Positions 37,988-46,666 are shown, numbered from the stretch's first letter. The stretch: 64,000 nt of DNA from Streptomyces sp. V3I7 (GCF_030817495.1 NZ_JAUSZK010000001.1:5721001-5785000), one strand, 5' to 3'. Translations and numbers: made by a program. Notes: generated by a model not told the origin, from the sequence alone.

Positions 37988-38758
37988 TCACAGATAGCCG
38001 TCGCCGTTCTGCTGGTCGCGCTGCCGTCGCGCCTCAGCGCGGGCCTGCGCGCACTCGGTCAGCGGGGTGCGCAGCGCGAGGACCGCCGTCAGCGCGAGGG
38101 CCACGGCGCCCAGGCCGATCAGCCAGCCCTTCAGCGCGTTGCCCCGGTGGGCCCAGGTGTCGTGCACGGTGAGGTGCAGGGTGATGGGCGGCGTGAGGGT
38201 GTCGAGCGCCCGGTCCGATTCGCCTTGGTACGTGGTGACGGCGAGCGCGAGCCTGTACTCGCCCGGCTCGCTCGGCGTCACGCTCCACTGCCACAGCGCG
38301 GTGTCCCTGGGCGCGGCGATGATCTGCTTCGTCGTCGAGTCGGAGAGCGGAACGACCTTCACCCGGTCGCTCCCCGAGGTGAGCGCGGCCCCCTCGACGC
38401 CGCCGACCTGGAACGACCGGGTCTCGGGGGTCGGCGGTTCCGAGGCGGAGGCGGGGGTGGAGGGGGAGGGGGAGGCGTGGGGCGGCTTGTCGTCCGCCGG
38501 TGTTACGGCAGTCAGCCGGACGACGTACGTCACCGGGTCGCCCACCTCGGTCTCGACATGGGACACGAAGCTGAGGGACCCGTTGAAGAGATACTTGCGG
38601 TCGTTCACCACGGATGCCTGAAGGGTCGCCTGGTCGGGGCGGCGGGCGCCCGGTGTAGTGCCGTGGTCGTCCGTGGACGCGGTGAAGAGAACGGCGACGG
38701 CGACACCGAAGATCAGCAGAAGGGCCAGGAGACCGGTGGAAAGGCCTCGCGTTCTCAC
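37988..38758 (-). CDS. Membrane-anchored hypothetical protein
   Basis: A 256-residue protein with two hydrophobic segments, residues 5-25 (GLSTGLLALLLIFGVAVAVLF) and about 215-235 (GWLIGLGAVALALTAVLAL), bracketing an extracellular domain with a Pro/Ser/Ala-rich linker. GTG 38758 is chosen for its GGCGGAGG site; a longer GTG at 38803 lacks one. No enzymatic motif is seen. It converges on the GH4 gene and is separated from the upstream chitinase by a terminator, so it is probably an independent unit. Confidence 0.72.
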   Translation of the reverse strand: MRTRGLSTGLLALLLIFGVAVAVLFTASTDDHGTTPGARRPDQATLQASVVNDRKYLFNGSLSFVSHVETEVGDPVTYVVRLTAVTPADDKPPHASPSPSTPASASEPPTPETRSFQVGGVEGAALTSGSDRVKVVPLSDSTTKQIIAAPRDTALWQWSVTPSEPGEYRLALAVTTYQGESDRALDTLTPPITLHLTVHDTWAHRGNALKGWLIGLGAVALALTAVLALRTPLTECAQARAEARRQRDQQNGDGYL

Positions 38759-38818
38759 TGCCGTGTCGCCTCCGCCGTACACCGTTTCTCGTATACCTGG
38801 CACCCGAGACAGGGGAAG

Positions 38819-38858
38819 CCCCCGTGACGAGTCGCGATGATTCTTCCCGTCACGGGGG
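38819..38858. terminator. Terminator downstream of the chitinase gene
   Basis: Perfect 10-bp arms CCCCCGTGAC (38819-38828) and GTCACGGGGG (38849-38858) with a 20-base loop. It lies between the chitinase stop and the start of the membrane-anchored protein, in the direction of the chitinase transcript. Confidence 0.7.
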
Positions 38859-38900
38859 CCCGGTGTCAGCCGCTTCGCCCGAAGAGGCGCTCCGTGGACG

Positions 38901-40586
38901 TCAGCCCGTGAACCCCGCCGTGATCGACGTGAACTGCCAGTTGTTCTGGCTGATGCCGGAGCAGTTGCTGACCACGCCGCCGCCCGGGCAGGGCCGGTCG
39001 CGGTTGACCGACCAGAAGGCGAGGCGGGCGATGTGGTGCGAGTTCGCCCAGTCCCGGATCTGCGTCCAGTTCGCGGGGCTGGTGTTCTCCTGCTGGTCGG
39101 ACAGGCCGTTCATGCCGGAGAGCCCGATGTGGGAGTACGCCGTCGCGTCGTCCCAGCCGAAGGTCGACTTGAGCTTGTTCTTCAGCCCCTCGGCGGCGCC
39201 CGTCGTGCTGGCGTACATGTCGGAGCCGCCGCCGAAGTCGAACGGCATGATGGTGAACACGTCGATGTTGGCGCCCAGTTGCTGCGCCTGCTCGATGAGC
39301 CGGTTGCCGAAGTACGTCGGACCGGTGGTCGACGTGCCGAAGGTGACGATGGTCCTCAGGCCGGGGTTGTTGGCCTTGACGGTCTTCAGCGCGGTGAGGA
39401 TCTTCGCCTGGACGGCCTCGTTCTCGAACTCGTCCGAGTTCTCGATGTCCATGTCGATCGCCTTCAGGGAGTAGGCGTCGATCACCTTCTGCAGCGCACC
39501 CGCGAGCGCACTCGCGGAGGAGCAGTTGGCGCCCAGCTTGCTGCCCTGCCAGCCGCCGAACGACGGGACGATGTCACCGCCCGCGGAACGGATCTGGTTG
39601 ATGACGTTCTGGTCGGTGCCGCCGGTCAGCGGACGGCTGCTGTCCCAGGCCGGGTTGCAGCCGCCGGAGTCCAGCATGAACGCCATCGTGTACCACTTGA
39701 CGCCGGTCGCGCTCATCACCGAGGTCGCGCCCGGCGGATCGCCCCAGCCGAGGTAGAGGTAGGGCGCGGCCTGCTTGAAGCCGGCGGTGCCGCCGCTGCC
39801 CGCGTTCGTCGTGACGGACACGGAGTTGGAGGCGCCGGAGGCGTTCCCGGCCGCGTCCCGCGCCTTCACGGTGAACGTGTACGACGTGCTCGACGACAGC
39901 CCGCTGACCGTGGCGGACGTACCCGAGACGCTCAGGACCCGGCTCGACCCGCTGTAGATGTCGTACGCCGTCACGCCGGTGTTGTCCGACGCGGCGTTCC
40001 ACGACAGCGACACGCTGGAGGAGGTCTTGCCGGTCGAGGTCAGCCCGGTGGGCGCGCTCGGCGCCTGGTTGTCCGAGCCGCCCCCGCCGCCGGGGCCGTC
40101 CAGGCTGATGTCGTCGGCGTAGTAGGTGCCCTGCGCGTACCAGCCGTGCACATAGATCGTGGCGCTGGTCTGCGCGGCGCCGGTGGTGAAGGGCACGGTC
40201 AGCTGGCTGTACGCCGACGGGGACGTCGTCCACGTCGAGGGGCCGCCGTCCACGCCCAGGTAGACGTAGGAGCCGCGCACCCAACCCGTGAGCGAGTACG
40301 TCGTGTTCGGCTGGACCGGGACGGTCTGGCCGCACTGGGCGTTGTCGCTCGACGACACCGCCCCGGCCAGGGCCTTGGTGCCGCTGTGCACGGGGGAGGA
40401 GACGACCGAGCCGAGGTTGCCGGTGCAGGACCAGGGGGAGGAACTGCCCGACTCGAAGCCGGGGTTGTTGAGCACGTTGACCGCCTCGGCGGTGCCCGGC
40501 AGGGCGACGGCACCGGCGAGCGCGAGGGCCGCCGAGCCGACGAGAGCGAGGAGACGCCGTCTGGAGCGTCCGAGTAAGTTGCGCAC
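38901..40586 (-). CDS. Secreted GH18 chitinase with CBM and fibronectin type III domain
   Basis: A 561-residue exported chitinase. A twin-arginine-like signal region (GRSRRRLLALVGSAALALAGAVALPGTAEA) is followed by a carbohydrate-binding domain (about 35-175: NPGFESGSSSPWSC ...). A fibronectin III domain lies at about 180-270 (APSAPTGLTSTGKTSSSVSLSW), then a C-terminal GH18 barrel. The catalytic motif is KAIDMDIENSDE (D-x-D-x-E near 400, Glu as acid). The enzyme degrades chitin outside the cell. GTG 40586 has AGGGAG 6 bases upstream. A DasR-like operator and a TTGACA promoter element lie in the upstream gap. Confidence 0.95.
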   Translation of the reverse strand: MRNLLGRSRRRLLALVGSAALALAGAVALPGTAEAVNVLNNPGFESGSSSPWSCTGNLGSVVSSPVHSGTKALAGAVSSSDNAQCGQTVPVQPNTTYSLTGWVRGSYVYLGVDGGPSTWTTSPSAYSQLTVPFTTGAAQTSATIYVHGWYAQGTYYADDISLDGPGGGGGSDNQAPSAPTGLTSTGKTSSSVSLSWNAASDNTGVTAYDIYSGSSRVLSVSGTSATVSGLSSSTSYTFTVKARDAAGNASGASNSVSVTTNAGSGGTAGFKQAAPYLYLGWGDPPGATSVMSATGVKWYTMAFMLDSGGCNPAWDSSRPLTGGTDQNVINQIRSAGGDIVPSFGGWQGSKLGANCSSASALAGALQKVIDAYSLKAIDMDIENSDEFENEAVQAKILTALKTVKANNPGLRTIVTFGTSTTGPTYFGNRLIEQAQQLGANIDVFTIMPFDFGGGSDMYASTTGAAEGLKNKLKSTFGWDDATAYSHIGLSGMNGLSDQQENTSPANWTQIRDWANSHHIARLAFWSVNRDRPCPGGGVVSNCSGISQNNWQFTSITAGFTG

Positions 40587-40653
40587 GCGATCTCCCTGAA
40601 GAAGTGGGGGTGTTCGGGAGTGCACGGATGTGCGGAAGGGGTGCGCAACCAAG

Positions 40654-40693
40654 TTGGTATGGACCAATCACGGTGTCAAGGGACCGCGTCATG
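40654..40693 (-). promoter_or_regulatory. Chitinase promoter with DasR-like operator
   Basis: The element TTGGTATGGACCAA (40654-40667) matches the DasR-responsive core TGGTCTAGACCA at 10 of 12 positions and has symmetric TTGGT/ACCAA arms. A near-copy in reverse orientation ends near 40707 (ATTGGCCCATACC). A TTGACA (minus strand, 40679-40674) forms a plausible -35, with the operator falling in the -10 region. It should give control by GlcNAc-6-phosphate through DasR. Confidence 0.65.
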
Positions 40694-40723
40694 ATTGGCC
40701 CATACCTGAGAGGGGCCGGGCCT

Positions 40724-41878
40724 CTAGGCCCGGGCGGCGGCCGGGGCCGCGGCTCCGTCCCTGACGTCCGCGGCGGCCGCGTCGGCAGTGTCCCGTGCGG
40801 CCGGGACGGATGCTGGCGTGGGCTCGGCCTCCGACGTCCGCTGCTGCGGCAGCGACACCGGGCGCAGCGGGCGCGGGCCCGACACCGTGGTGTAGTCCTG
40901 CGCCAGGAACGGCGGTTCGATCACACCCGGGTCCTCACCGAGCGCCAACTGCACCGCCGCCCAGGGGGCGTTGATGCCGCACAGTGACAGCTGGTGCAGG
41001 CCGCCGGCGGGCCGGGTGTTGACGTCGAGCAGCACCGGCTGGTCGCCGTACATCCGGAACTGGATGTTGGACAGGTAGTGCAGCCCGAAGCCCTCGGCGA
41101 TCAGCCGGGCCGGCTCCAGCCACTGCTCGTGCAGGGTGAAGCCGCGACGGCGGCCGTTCTTGGTGCGGCCCACCGCGAGCCGGACGCGGTTGTCCGGGCC
41201 GGTGAGGCAGTCCACCGACACCTCCGGCTGCTCCAGGCGCGGCATCACCAGCCAGTCCACCGGGGCGTCGGCCTGCTCGATCGCGTTCACGACCAGGTCC
41301 AGCTGCACGTGCGGGCTCGGGAAGCCGCCCAGGTGCAGCAGCGAGAACGGGGAGCGCGTGATGACGCGGAAGCCGACACCGCCCGCACCGGCGGCGGGCT
41401 TGAAGCAGGCCTTGTGACCGTCGGACTCCAACTGCTCCACGGCGGCGACGAGTTCGTCCGCCGTGCGCACCCGCCACCACGGAGGCACCGGAACGCCCAC
41501 CGACTGGACCGCCTCGTACGCCGTCGCCTTGTCCTCGAAGACGACCACGCCCTCCGGCGTCGGCGCCAGCAGCGCCGTACCGGCCGCCTCGAACTCGGCG
41601 CGGTGCGCCACGATCGCCGCCTGGTGCAGCCGGGGCACGAACACGTCGATGCCGCGCCGCACGCACTGGTCCAGGGCGTACTCGACGTACCCGGCCGGGG
41701 ACAGGCCCTCCGGCTCCAGGTCGGCGGTGTCGGCGGCGGCCAGCACGGGGGAGTCGGGGTCACCGTGCGTCGCGTGGATCTCGACCGCCCGGTCGCTGGG
41801 ATTTCTCCGCAGCTGATCCATGAAGAACACGTTCTCCGCGTACGTGCGGTTGAGCCAGACGCGTACGCGAGAGAGCAT
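40724..41878 (-). CDS. ATP-grasp ligase
   Basis: A 384-residue ATP-grasp carboxylate ligase. The phosphate and metal elements are VVFEDKATAYEAV (about 115), ACFKPAAGAGGVGFRVI (P-loop-like Lys, near 153) and VLLDVNTRPAGGLH (metal-binding Asp/Asn, near 290). The last about 50 residues are a disordered Ala/Pro tail. ATP-grasp enzymes join a carboxylate to an amine or thiol via an acyl-phosphate. The true start is ATG 41878; the longer frame upstream has no coding character. It is divergent from the phosphopantetheinyl transferase, and the substrate is unknown. Confidence 0.85.
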   Translation of the reverse strand: MLSRVRVWLNRTYAENVFFMDQLRRNPSDRAVEIHATHGDPDSPVLAAADTADLEPEGLSPAGYVEYALDQCVRRGIDVFVPRLHQAAIVAHRAEFEAAGTALLAPTPEGVVVFEDKATAYEAVQSVGVPVPPWWRVRTADELVAAVEQLESDGHKACFKPAAGAGGVGFRVITRSPFSLLHLGGFPSPHVQLDLVVNAIEQADAPVDWLVMPRLEQPEVSVDCLTGPDNRVRLAVGRTKNGRRRGFTLHEQWLEPARLIAEGFGLHYLSNIQFRMYGDQPVLLDVNTRPAGGLHQLSLCGINAPWAAVQLALGEDPGVIEPPFLAQDYTTVSGPRPLRPVSLPQQRTSEAEPTPASVPAARDTADAAAADVRDGAAAPAAARA

Positions 41879-42084
41879 GCATGCCGCCTTTCGGGGTTTT
41901 CGGGCAGGGCTGAGCGGACCGGGCCCGGACATGGGGATGGAGGTACACCAAACCGCCCTTTTCGAAGGGGAGTTCAGGTCGGTGGTGTTGGGCAGATCAT
42001 ACGGCTTCCAAGGGGACCGTCTTACCACACGCCGGTTCGCCCGTGCCGTGGTCTACGGTCGTCGCGTCGAAGGAGGTCGGTCCG

Positions 42085-42783
42085 GTGATCGAGGAGCTGC
42101 TGCCAGAGTCGGTCGTGGCCGTGGAGCTGCACGGTGTCGCCGACGGCGACGCGCCGCTCCACCCCGACGAAGAGGCGTTCGTCGTACGGGCGGTGGCCAA
42201 ACGTCGCCGAGAATTCGCCGGGGTGCGCGCGTGTGCCCGGCGGGCGATGGAGAAGCTCGGCGTGCCGCCGCAGCCCGTGCTGCCGGGCGACAAGGGTGCC
42301 CCGCGCTGGCCGTCCGGGCTGGTCGGCAGCATGACCCACACCGACGGCTACTGCGCGGCCGCCCTGGCGCACGCCACCGATCTGGCCGCGCTGGGCATCG
42401 ACGCGGAAGCGGATGCTCCACTGCCGGACGACGTCGGATCCCTCGTTCTCCTCCCCGGCGAGCGCGAGCGGCTGCGCGAGCTCGCCGGGGCGCGGCCCGA
42501 GGTCCACTGGGACCGGATCCTGTTCAGCGCCAAGGAGTCGGTCTACAAGGCGTGGTTCCCGCTCACCGGGAAGTGGCTGGACTTCGAGGAGGCCGACATC
42601 GAGCTGCACGCGGATCCCGGCACGCGAGGGCACGGCGGGGCGCAGGGTGTGCAAGGTGTGCTGCGGGCCGAGCTGCTCGTGCCCGGGCCGTGGGTGGGGG
42701 ACCGTCGTGTTCAGCGGTTCGAGGGGCGCTGGTGCGTTCGGCGCGGTCTGGTCGCCACGGCAGTAGTGGTGCCGCACCTCTGA
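42085..42783 (+). CDS. Sfp-type 4'-phosphopantetheinyl transferase
   Basis: A 232-residue phosphopantetheinyl transferase of the Sfp/EntD type, which moves 4'-phosphopantetheine from CoA to a carrier-protein serine. Mg2+-binding GIDAEADAP (Asp near 114) and the catalytic FSAKESVYKAWFP (Glu and Lys, near 155) are clear; the N-terminal SMTHTDGYCAAA block is also typical. GTG 42085 has AAGGAGG upstream. Such enzymes activate PKS/NRPS carrier proteins of secondary metabolism; no PKS or NRPS is in this window. It is divergent from the ATP-grasp gene. Confidence 0.95.
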   Translation: MIEELLPESVVAVELHGVADGDAPLHPDEEAFVVRAVAKRRREFAGVRACARRAMEKLGVPPQPVLPGDKGAPRWPSGLVGSMTHTDGYCAAALAHATDLAALGIDAEADAPLPDDVGSLVLLPGERERLRELAGARPEVHWDRILFSAKESVYKAWFPLTGKWLDFEEADIELHADPGTRGHGGAQGVQGVLRAELLVPGPWVGDRRVQRFEGRWCVRRGLVATAVVVPHL

Positions 42784-42806
42784 CCGCCCCGCGCGGCGGA
42801 CCGGCG

Positions 42807-42829
42807 CTCAGGACTCAGGACTCAGGACT
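42807..42829. repeat. 7-bp tandem repeat at the 3' end of a small gene
   Basis: CTCAGGA is repeated three times plus two bases. The tract spans the stop codon region of the minus-strand 80-residue gene, so repeat number could extend or shorten its C-terminus. Confidence 0.8.
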
Positions 42830-43064
42830 GCGGACACCAGTGATGCAGTAGCTGGAAGAACGCCTCTTCGTTGCCCGCGAGTCCTGCCTGTTCCAGCGCC
42901 TGTTCCGCCTCGGCGAGCACGGCGGGCGGCACGGCGGCTGGTCGCCCGCCGCCGTCGGGTGGTCCGTCGATCGGCGCGTCGAAGGCGGCGCGGACCGTGT
43001 GCAGCAGCCGGAGGTAGGCCTGGACGGCGGTGCGTTCGTGGTCGGTGAGGACAGCGGTGGGCAT
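42822..43064 (-). CDS. Small hypothetical protein (80 aa)
   Basis: An 80-residue helical protein: two probable amphipathic helices, residues 5-28 (VLTDHERTAVQAYLRLLHTVRAAF) and about 45-72, with a Pro/Gly-rich turn between. It ends with the unusual HHWCPQS. GGAGAGAG lies before the ATG. It may be a small regulator or partner protein; I do not recognise a named family. Its 3' end holds a 7-bp tandem repeat. Confidence 0.6.
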   Translation of the reverse strand: MPTAVLTDHERTAVQAYLRLLHTVRAAFDAPIDGPPDGGGRPAAVPPAVLAEAEQALEQAGLAGNEEAFFQLLHHWCPQS

Positions 43065-43236
43065 CGGTCGGCTCTCTCCCCGGTCGGTGTCGTGGTCACG
43101 CGTCCGTGCGAACGCGTACGCCGCACATGCGGGTGGCGTACTCCCAGCTTGCCGTCCACCACTGACAACGCCGTCTCGCTACACCCTGGTTCGCCCGTAT
43201 GCGGAGGGGAAACCGCGCGGGATTCGCCTGGCTGCC

Positions 43237-43974
43237 TCAGCCCGACTTGGGCGGGGTGACACTTTCCAGGAGCATGTCCAGCCACTGGGCGACCTTGTCG
43301 CGGTGCTGGTCGGTGGGCAACTGGGCGGCGCGCCAGGCGATCCCCCGTACGCCGTGATCCTGCATCAGTCGCTCCAGCGGGTCCTCCGCGCCAAGCGCCC
43401 CTGCCCCTGCCCCTGTCCCCGTCCCCGCTCCCGACTCCGCTCCGAGCCCGTGACCCGGAGCGGCCGGACCGGTCGTGGTGGCTCGCTCGCGATCGGCGAG
43501 CCGGTGCAGGAGTTCCTGCTCGGTGCGCTGGAGCGCGCCCGCGACCGCTTCGGCGTCCTCCGCGGTGAGGAAGCCGGCGTGCACACGGAAGAAGCGCTGG
43601 AGCGCGTCGCAGTGCTCCATGGTGGGGCGCCGGTCGCCGTTGATCAGGGCGCCGGCCTGCTGCCGCGACATGCCCGCGCCGTCGGCGATCTCCTGCTGGG
43701 TGTACTTACGGCCGTTGGGCTTGAGCCGGGTGCGGCGCAGCAGGTCCAGACGCTGGAGGAAGCGGGCCTGGAGGTCGGGTTCGCCCGCGGGGTGCCCGGT
43801 CAGCAGTGCGCTGACCACGTGTTCGGGGACGCCGCAGGCGGCGGAGAGTCCCGCCACGTCCAGGACCTCGGAGTGCGTCACGCCGAGCCGGTCGGCCAGC
43901 GCGGTGACGCGGGCGACGACGGCCGGCAGCTGGGCGGTCGCCATGGCGCCCGGATCCTCGTAGCCATCCGTCAC
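43237..43974 (-). CDS. XRE-type helix-turn-helix regulator without a sensor domain
   Basis: A 245-residue regulator. A central HTH_XRE unit (RKYTQQEIADGAGMSRQQAGALINGDRRPT, about 110-138) binds DNA. A Gly/Ala/Thr-rich linker (about 185-205) is encoded by a GC-rich 6-bp repeat tract near 43399-43436. It lacks the DUF5753 or MmyB ligand domain usual in actinobacterial XRE regulators. GTG 43974 has GGGAG upstream; ATG 43944 (MATAQ) is an alternative start. It is divergent from a gene encoding a stand-alone MmyB-type ligand domain. Confidence 0.8.
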   Translation of the reverse strand: MTDGYEDPGAMATAQLPAVVARVTALADRLGVTHSEVLDVAGLSAACGVPEHVVSALLTGHPAGEPDLQARFLQRLDLLRRTRLKPNGRKYTQQEIADGAGMSRQQAGALINGDRRPTMEHCDALQRFFRVHAGFLTAEDAEAVAGALQRTEQELLHRLADRERATTTGPAAPGHGLGAESGAGTGTGAGAGALGAEDPLERLMQDHGVRGIAWRAAQLPTDQHRDKVAQWLDMLLESVTPPKSG

Positions 43975-44195
43975 CGACAGAACTCCCACGTCTCTCAGGG
44001 CAGCGCGCGAACGTATGCCGTGAACACCGGGAGAGTATCCGGTGGGGTGAACCCACATCCAGGTTCCGCCACAACTGTGGCCAATTCCAGCCGTCAACCG
44101 GCAGGAAATGCCACGATAGTTGACACGGCTCCGACCGGGGCAGCAGGATCGCAGAGCCGCGTGAAGGCCGCAGAGGCAAGAGGGGTGACCTCCCG

Positions 44196-44864
44196 ATGGC
44201 ACATCAGGCAGGAGGGCAGCGGCCGGCGCCGCGGCCCGTCCCCGAGAGCGTCGAGGCCCAGGCCTATCTCCAGGACTACGCCACGCTCGTGGACACCGTG
44301 CCCTTCCCGTCCGTCGTCGTCGACCACCGCTGGGACGTGGTGCTCGCCAACCGGGCCTACGACACGCTCTTCAGCAGAGTCGGCGCGCACCCCACGGCCA
44401 TGCCCGGCGACAACCTCCTGCGCTTCGTGCTGTTCCACCCCGACGCGGGCACCGTCCTCGGCGATCACGAGGCTCGCTGGTGCCTGCCGATGTTGGCCCG
44501 CTTCAAGTCGGACCTGGAGCGCTACGGCAGTGACCAGGGCCTTCAGGCCATCCGGCGTGAGATCGCCCAGGACCCGCTGATGGAGGCCGCCTTCCGGCAG
44601 GGCCTGCCGCACTGGATCCGGGCCGTGGGCGACACGGCCGCGGAACTCGACGGCGCCGTACGCCCGCTGCTGCACCCCCACCCGCGCTGGGGTACCACCG
44701 ACTGCCGGATCGTCGAGGAGACGCCCAAGGCACTGGAGGCCCTGGGCTACACGCGCCTCACGCTGATCCTGCGCGACCCCCGCCCACCGGCCGCCCCGGC
44801 ACGCCGGCCACGCCCTGGCCGCACCACGGCGCACCTGACCGTCGTCCCGGCTCCAGAGTCCTGA
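44196..44864 (+). CDS. Stand-alone MmyB-like ligand-binding domain protein
   Basis: A 222-residue protein homologous to the C-terminal ligand-binding (MmyB/MLTR_LBD) part of XRE regulators: VDTVPFPSVVVDHRWDVVLANRAYDTLF (PAS-like, near 27), then FHPDAGTV, LPMLARFKSDLERY and the terminal LTLILRDP block. No helix-turn-helix precedes it in the same frame, since the ORF begins just before the domain. GAGGGG lies upstream of the ATG. It is divergent from an XRE protein that lacks a ligand domain; the pair could act together as a split regulator. Confidence 0.75.
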   Translation: MAHQAGGQRPAPRPVPESVEAQAYLQDYATLVDTVPFPSVVVDHRWDVVLANRAYDTLFSRVGAHPTAMPGDNLLRFVLFHPDAGTVLGDHEARWCLPMLARFKSDLERYGSDQGLQAIRREIAQDPLMEAAFRQGLPHWIRAVGDTAAELDGAVRPLLHPHPRWGTTDCRIVEETPKALEALGYTRLTLILRDPRPPAAPARRPRPGRTTAHLTVVPAPES

Positions 44865-44959
44865 CCCGGCACCGCCGGCGTTCAGGTCGCCGACGGCGCC
44901 GGGCAGGACTCCTGGATACGACGGCCATCGGCGGTCGGCGGAAGCCGGCACCCCACCCT

Positions 44960-45781
44960 TCACGCCGCCGCCCCGCGCCTCACATCGGCCCCCCGCCTCA
45001 CGCGGCCGTCACGACCAGCACCAGCGGGCACGCCCCGGCACGGCACCAGGCGCGTCCCCTCATGCGACGCCGGCTCGGCCCCCTCCAGTACGGCCGCGAA
45101 GTCCGCGCCCCTCGTGAGGGAGCCGGCGAGGTGGGCCGGGTCGGCGGAGGCGGCCACGCGACCGCGGGCGCTCACCAGGCGTGCGGGGCCGGCCAGTTGA
45201 CGCAGCAGCGGCAGCGCGGCCGCCTCGAAGTGCCGTAGGTACACGTCGGCGGCGGCCACCCCGGCGAACCGGCCCGCGAGCCGCACCGGCGCGGACAGCG
45301 TGAGGCTGTACTCGTCGGAGCACAGGTAGTCGACGTACGGCCCGGCCACGGCCCGCCGCCCGGTGTCGCGGGGGAGGGCGAACCAGTCCCAGTGCGTGTA
45401 GTCGGCGTACGCCGAGCTGTCCGGGTCGAGGTCCGGCAGCAGCGGCCGTACGTCCCCGTCGGCGGAGGTCTGCCACCACTCCAGCCACGCCGGTACGTCG
45501 GCCAGCAGTCCCGGCGCGGCGACGAAGCCGACGCCGGAGACCAACTCCTCCCGCGCGAGGCGCAGATGAAGCCCGGGGCGGAGGGCGGCGAGGTCGGCGG
45601 ACGCGGGCCGGCGGCCCTCGGCGCTCACGCGGGCCAGCAGCGCCGCCGTGTCGGAGCGGGTCTGTTCCACGGCGTCGAAGACCGCCTCCAGCGCGGCGCC
45701 CACCCGGGCCGCCACCCGCTCCTCGGCGGACCCGACGCCGGCCGGGGCGACCGCGCCGATGAGACCGGGACTCCTGCGCAT
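44960..45781 (-). CDS. Cytoplasmic Cache-domain sensor protein
   Basis: A 273-residue protein related to Cache-type small-molecule sensor domains: YADYTHWDWFALPRDTGRRAVAGPYVDYLCSDEYSLTLSAPV (about 135-180) is the typical ligand-loop region, and FAGVAAADVYLRHFEA a following helix. No signal peptide or membrane helix is visible, unlike most Cache proteins. It precedes a FadR regulator and a polyamine-type ABC operon, suggesting it senses the transported ligand. The last about 15 residues look out of register: the other frame ends in a hydrophobic strand (ACPLVLVVTAA) and a stop at 44998, so a 1-base frameshift near 45050 is possible. Confidence 0.7.
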   Translation of the reverse strand: MRRSPGLIGAVAPAGVGSAEERVAARVGAALEAVFDAVEQTRSDTAALLARVSAEGRRPASADLAALRPGLHLRLAREELVSGVGFVAAPGLLADVPAWLEWWQTSADGDVRPLLPDLDPDSSAYADYTHWDWFALPRDTGRRAVAGPYVDYLCSDEYSLTLSAPVRLAGRFAGVAAADVYLRHFEAAALPLLRQLAGPARLVSARGRVAASADPAHLAGSLTRGADFAAVLEGAEPASHEGTRLVPCRGVPAGAGRDGRVRRGADVRRGAAA

Positions 45782-45892
45782 GGCGTCCTCCAGCGGACGA
45801 GGGCCGTGGGCCGGCCGCCTGGGCCGGGTGCGGGGGAAACCGTTTGTCGGAACGGGAGTTCGGCACCCGCGACGACTACAGCGCGACGACGA

Positions 45893-46639
45893 CTACAGCG
45901 TCAGGCGCACCGTGACGAGCCGTGCCGTCGACTCCCGCACGCACCGCTCGGCCAGCGTGCCGGCCAAGACGTCGGCCCCATCTTGCACGGCCGAGATCAC
46001 GGCACGGTGACGGTCTGCGGCTTCTTCACGATATTCGTCGTCCCCGAGCACCAGACACAGCAGTGCCCCCACGTCCGTCTGGAGCGCGATCTGTTCGCGG
46101 GTGAGCCGGGCCGACTGCGCGGCGGCGGCCAACTCCACGTGGAAACGCCCGTACACGCGGCTGCGCGGCGCGGCGCCGTCGGCCGCGGTCAGCTCCTCGG
46201 CCGTACGGCGCAGGGGGAGCAGGTCGTCCGGTTCGGTGCGGTGCGTGGCGAGCCGGGCGGCCGCTCCGGAGAGGGCGGCCCAGTGGTCGCCGAGGTCGCG
46301 CAGCTCCTCGGTGCTCCAGCCGCGCAGCCGGGCTCTGATCCGTTCGTCCGCCGGGAGTTCGGGCAGCGAGACGAAGCTGCCGCCGCCCCGGCCGCGGCGG
46401 GTGATGACCAGCCCCTGCTGCCGCAGGGCCATCAGCGCCTCCCGCAGCGTCACCGTGGACACCCCCAGCAGAGCGGCCAGTTCGCTCTCGCCGGGCAGCT
46501 GCTCGCCGTCGGCCAGCAGCCCGAGCTCGATGGCGTCACTGAGCCGGCGAACGACCGCGTCCACGCGCGCCCGGCTGTCCACCGGAGCGAAGACGACCCT
46601 GCGGGCACCGCCGTTCCTCTGCTGCTTCACGGTCACCAC
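45893..46639 (-). CDS. FadR-subfamily GntR transcriptional regulator
   Basis: A 248-residue GntR regulator with an N-terminal winged helix (AIELGLLADGEQLPGESELAALLGVSTVTLREALMALRQQGLVITRRGRGGGSFV, about 36-90) and a C-terminal all-helical FCD effector domain. The effector is often a small metabolite such as a fatty acid, amino acid or polyamine. It is divergent from the ABC transporter operon and separated from it by 120 bp containing repeats and a palindrome, so it is likely the operon's repressor. The start is GTG 46639. Confidence 0.93.
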   Translation of the reverse strand: MVTVKQQRNGGARRVVFAPVDSRARVDAVVRRLSDAIELGLLADGEQLPGESELAALLGVSTVTLREALMALRQQGLVITRRGRGGGSFVSLPELPADERIRARLRGWSTEELRDLGDHWAALSGAAARLATHRTEPDDLLPLRRTAEELTAADGAAPRSRVYGRFHVELAAAAQSARLTREQIALQTDVGALLCLVLGDDEYREEAADRHRAVISAVQDGADVLAGTLAERCVRESTARLVTVRLTL

Positions 46640-46666
46640 CTTGTGTATTGACGCAAGCTTTACCTT

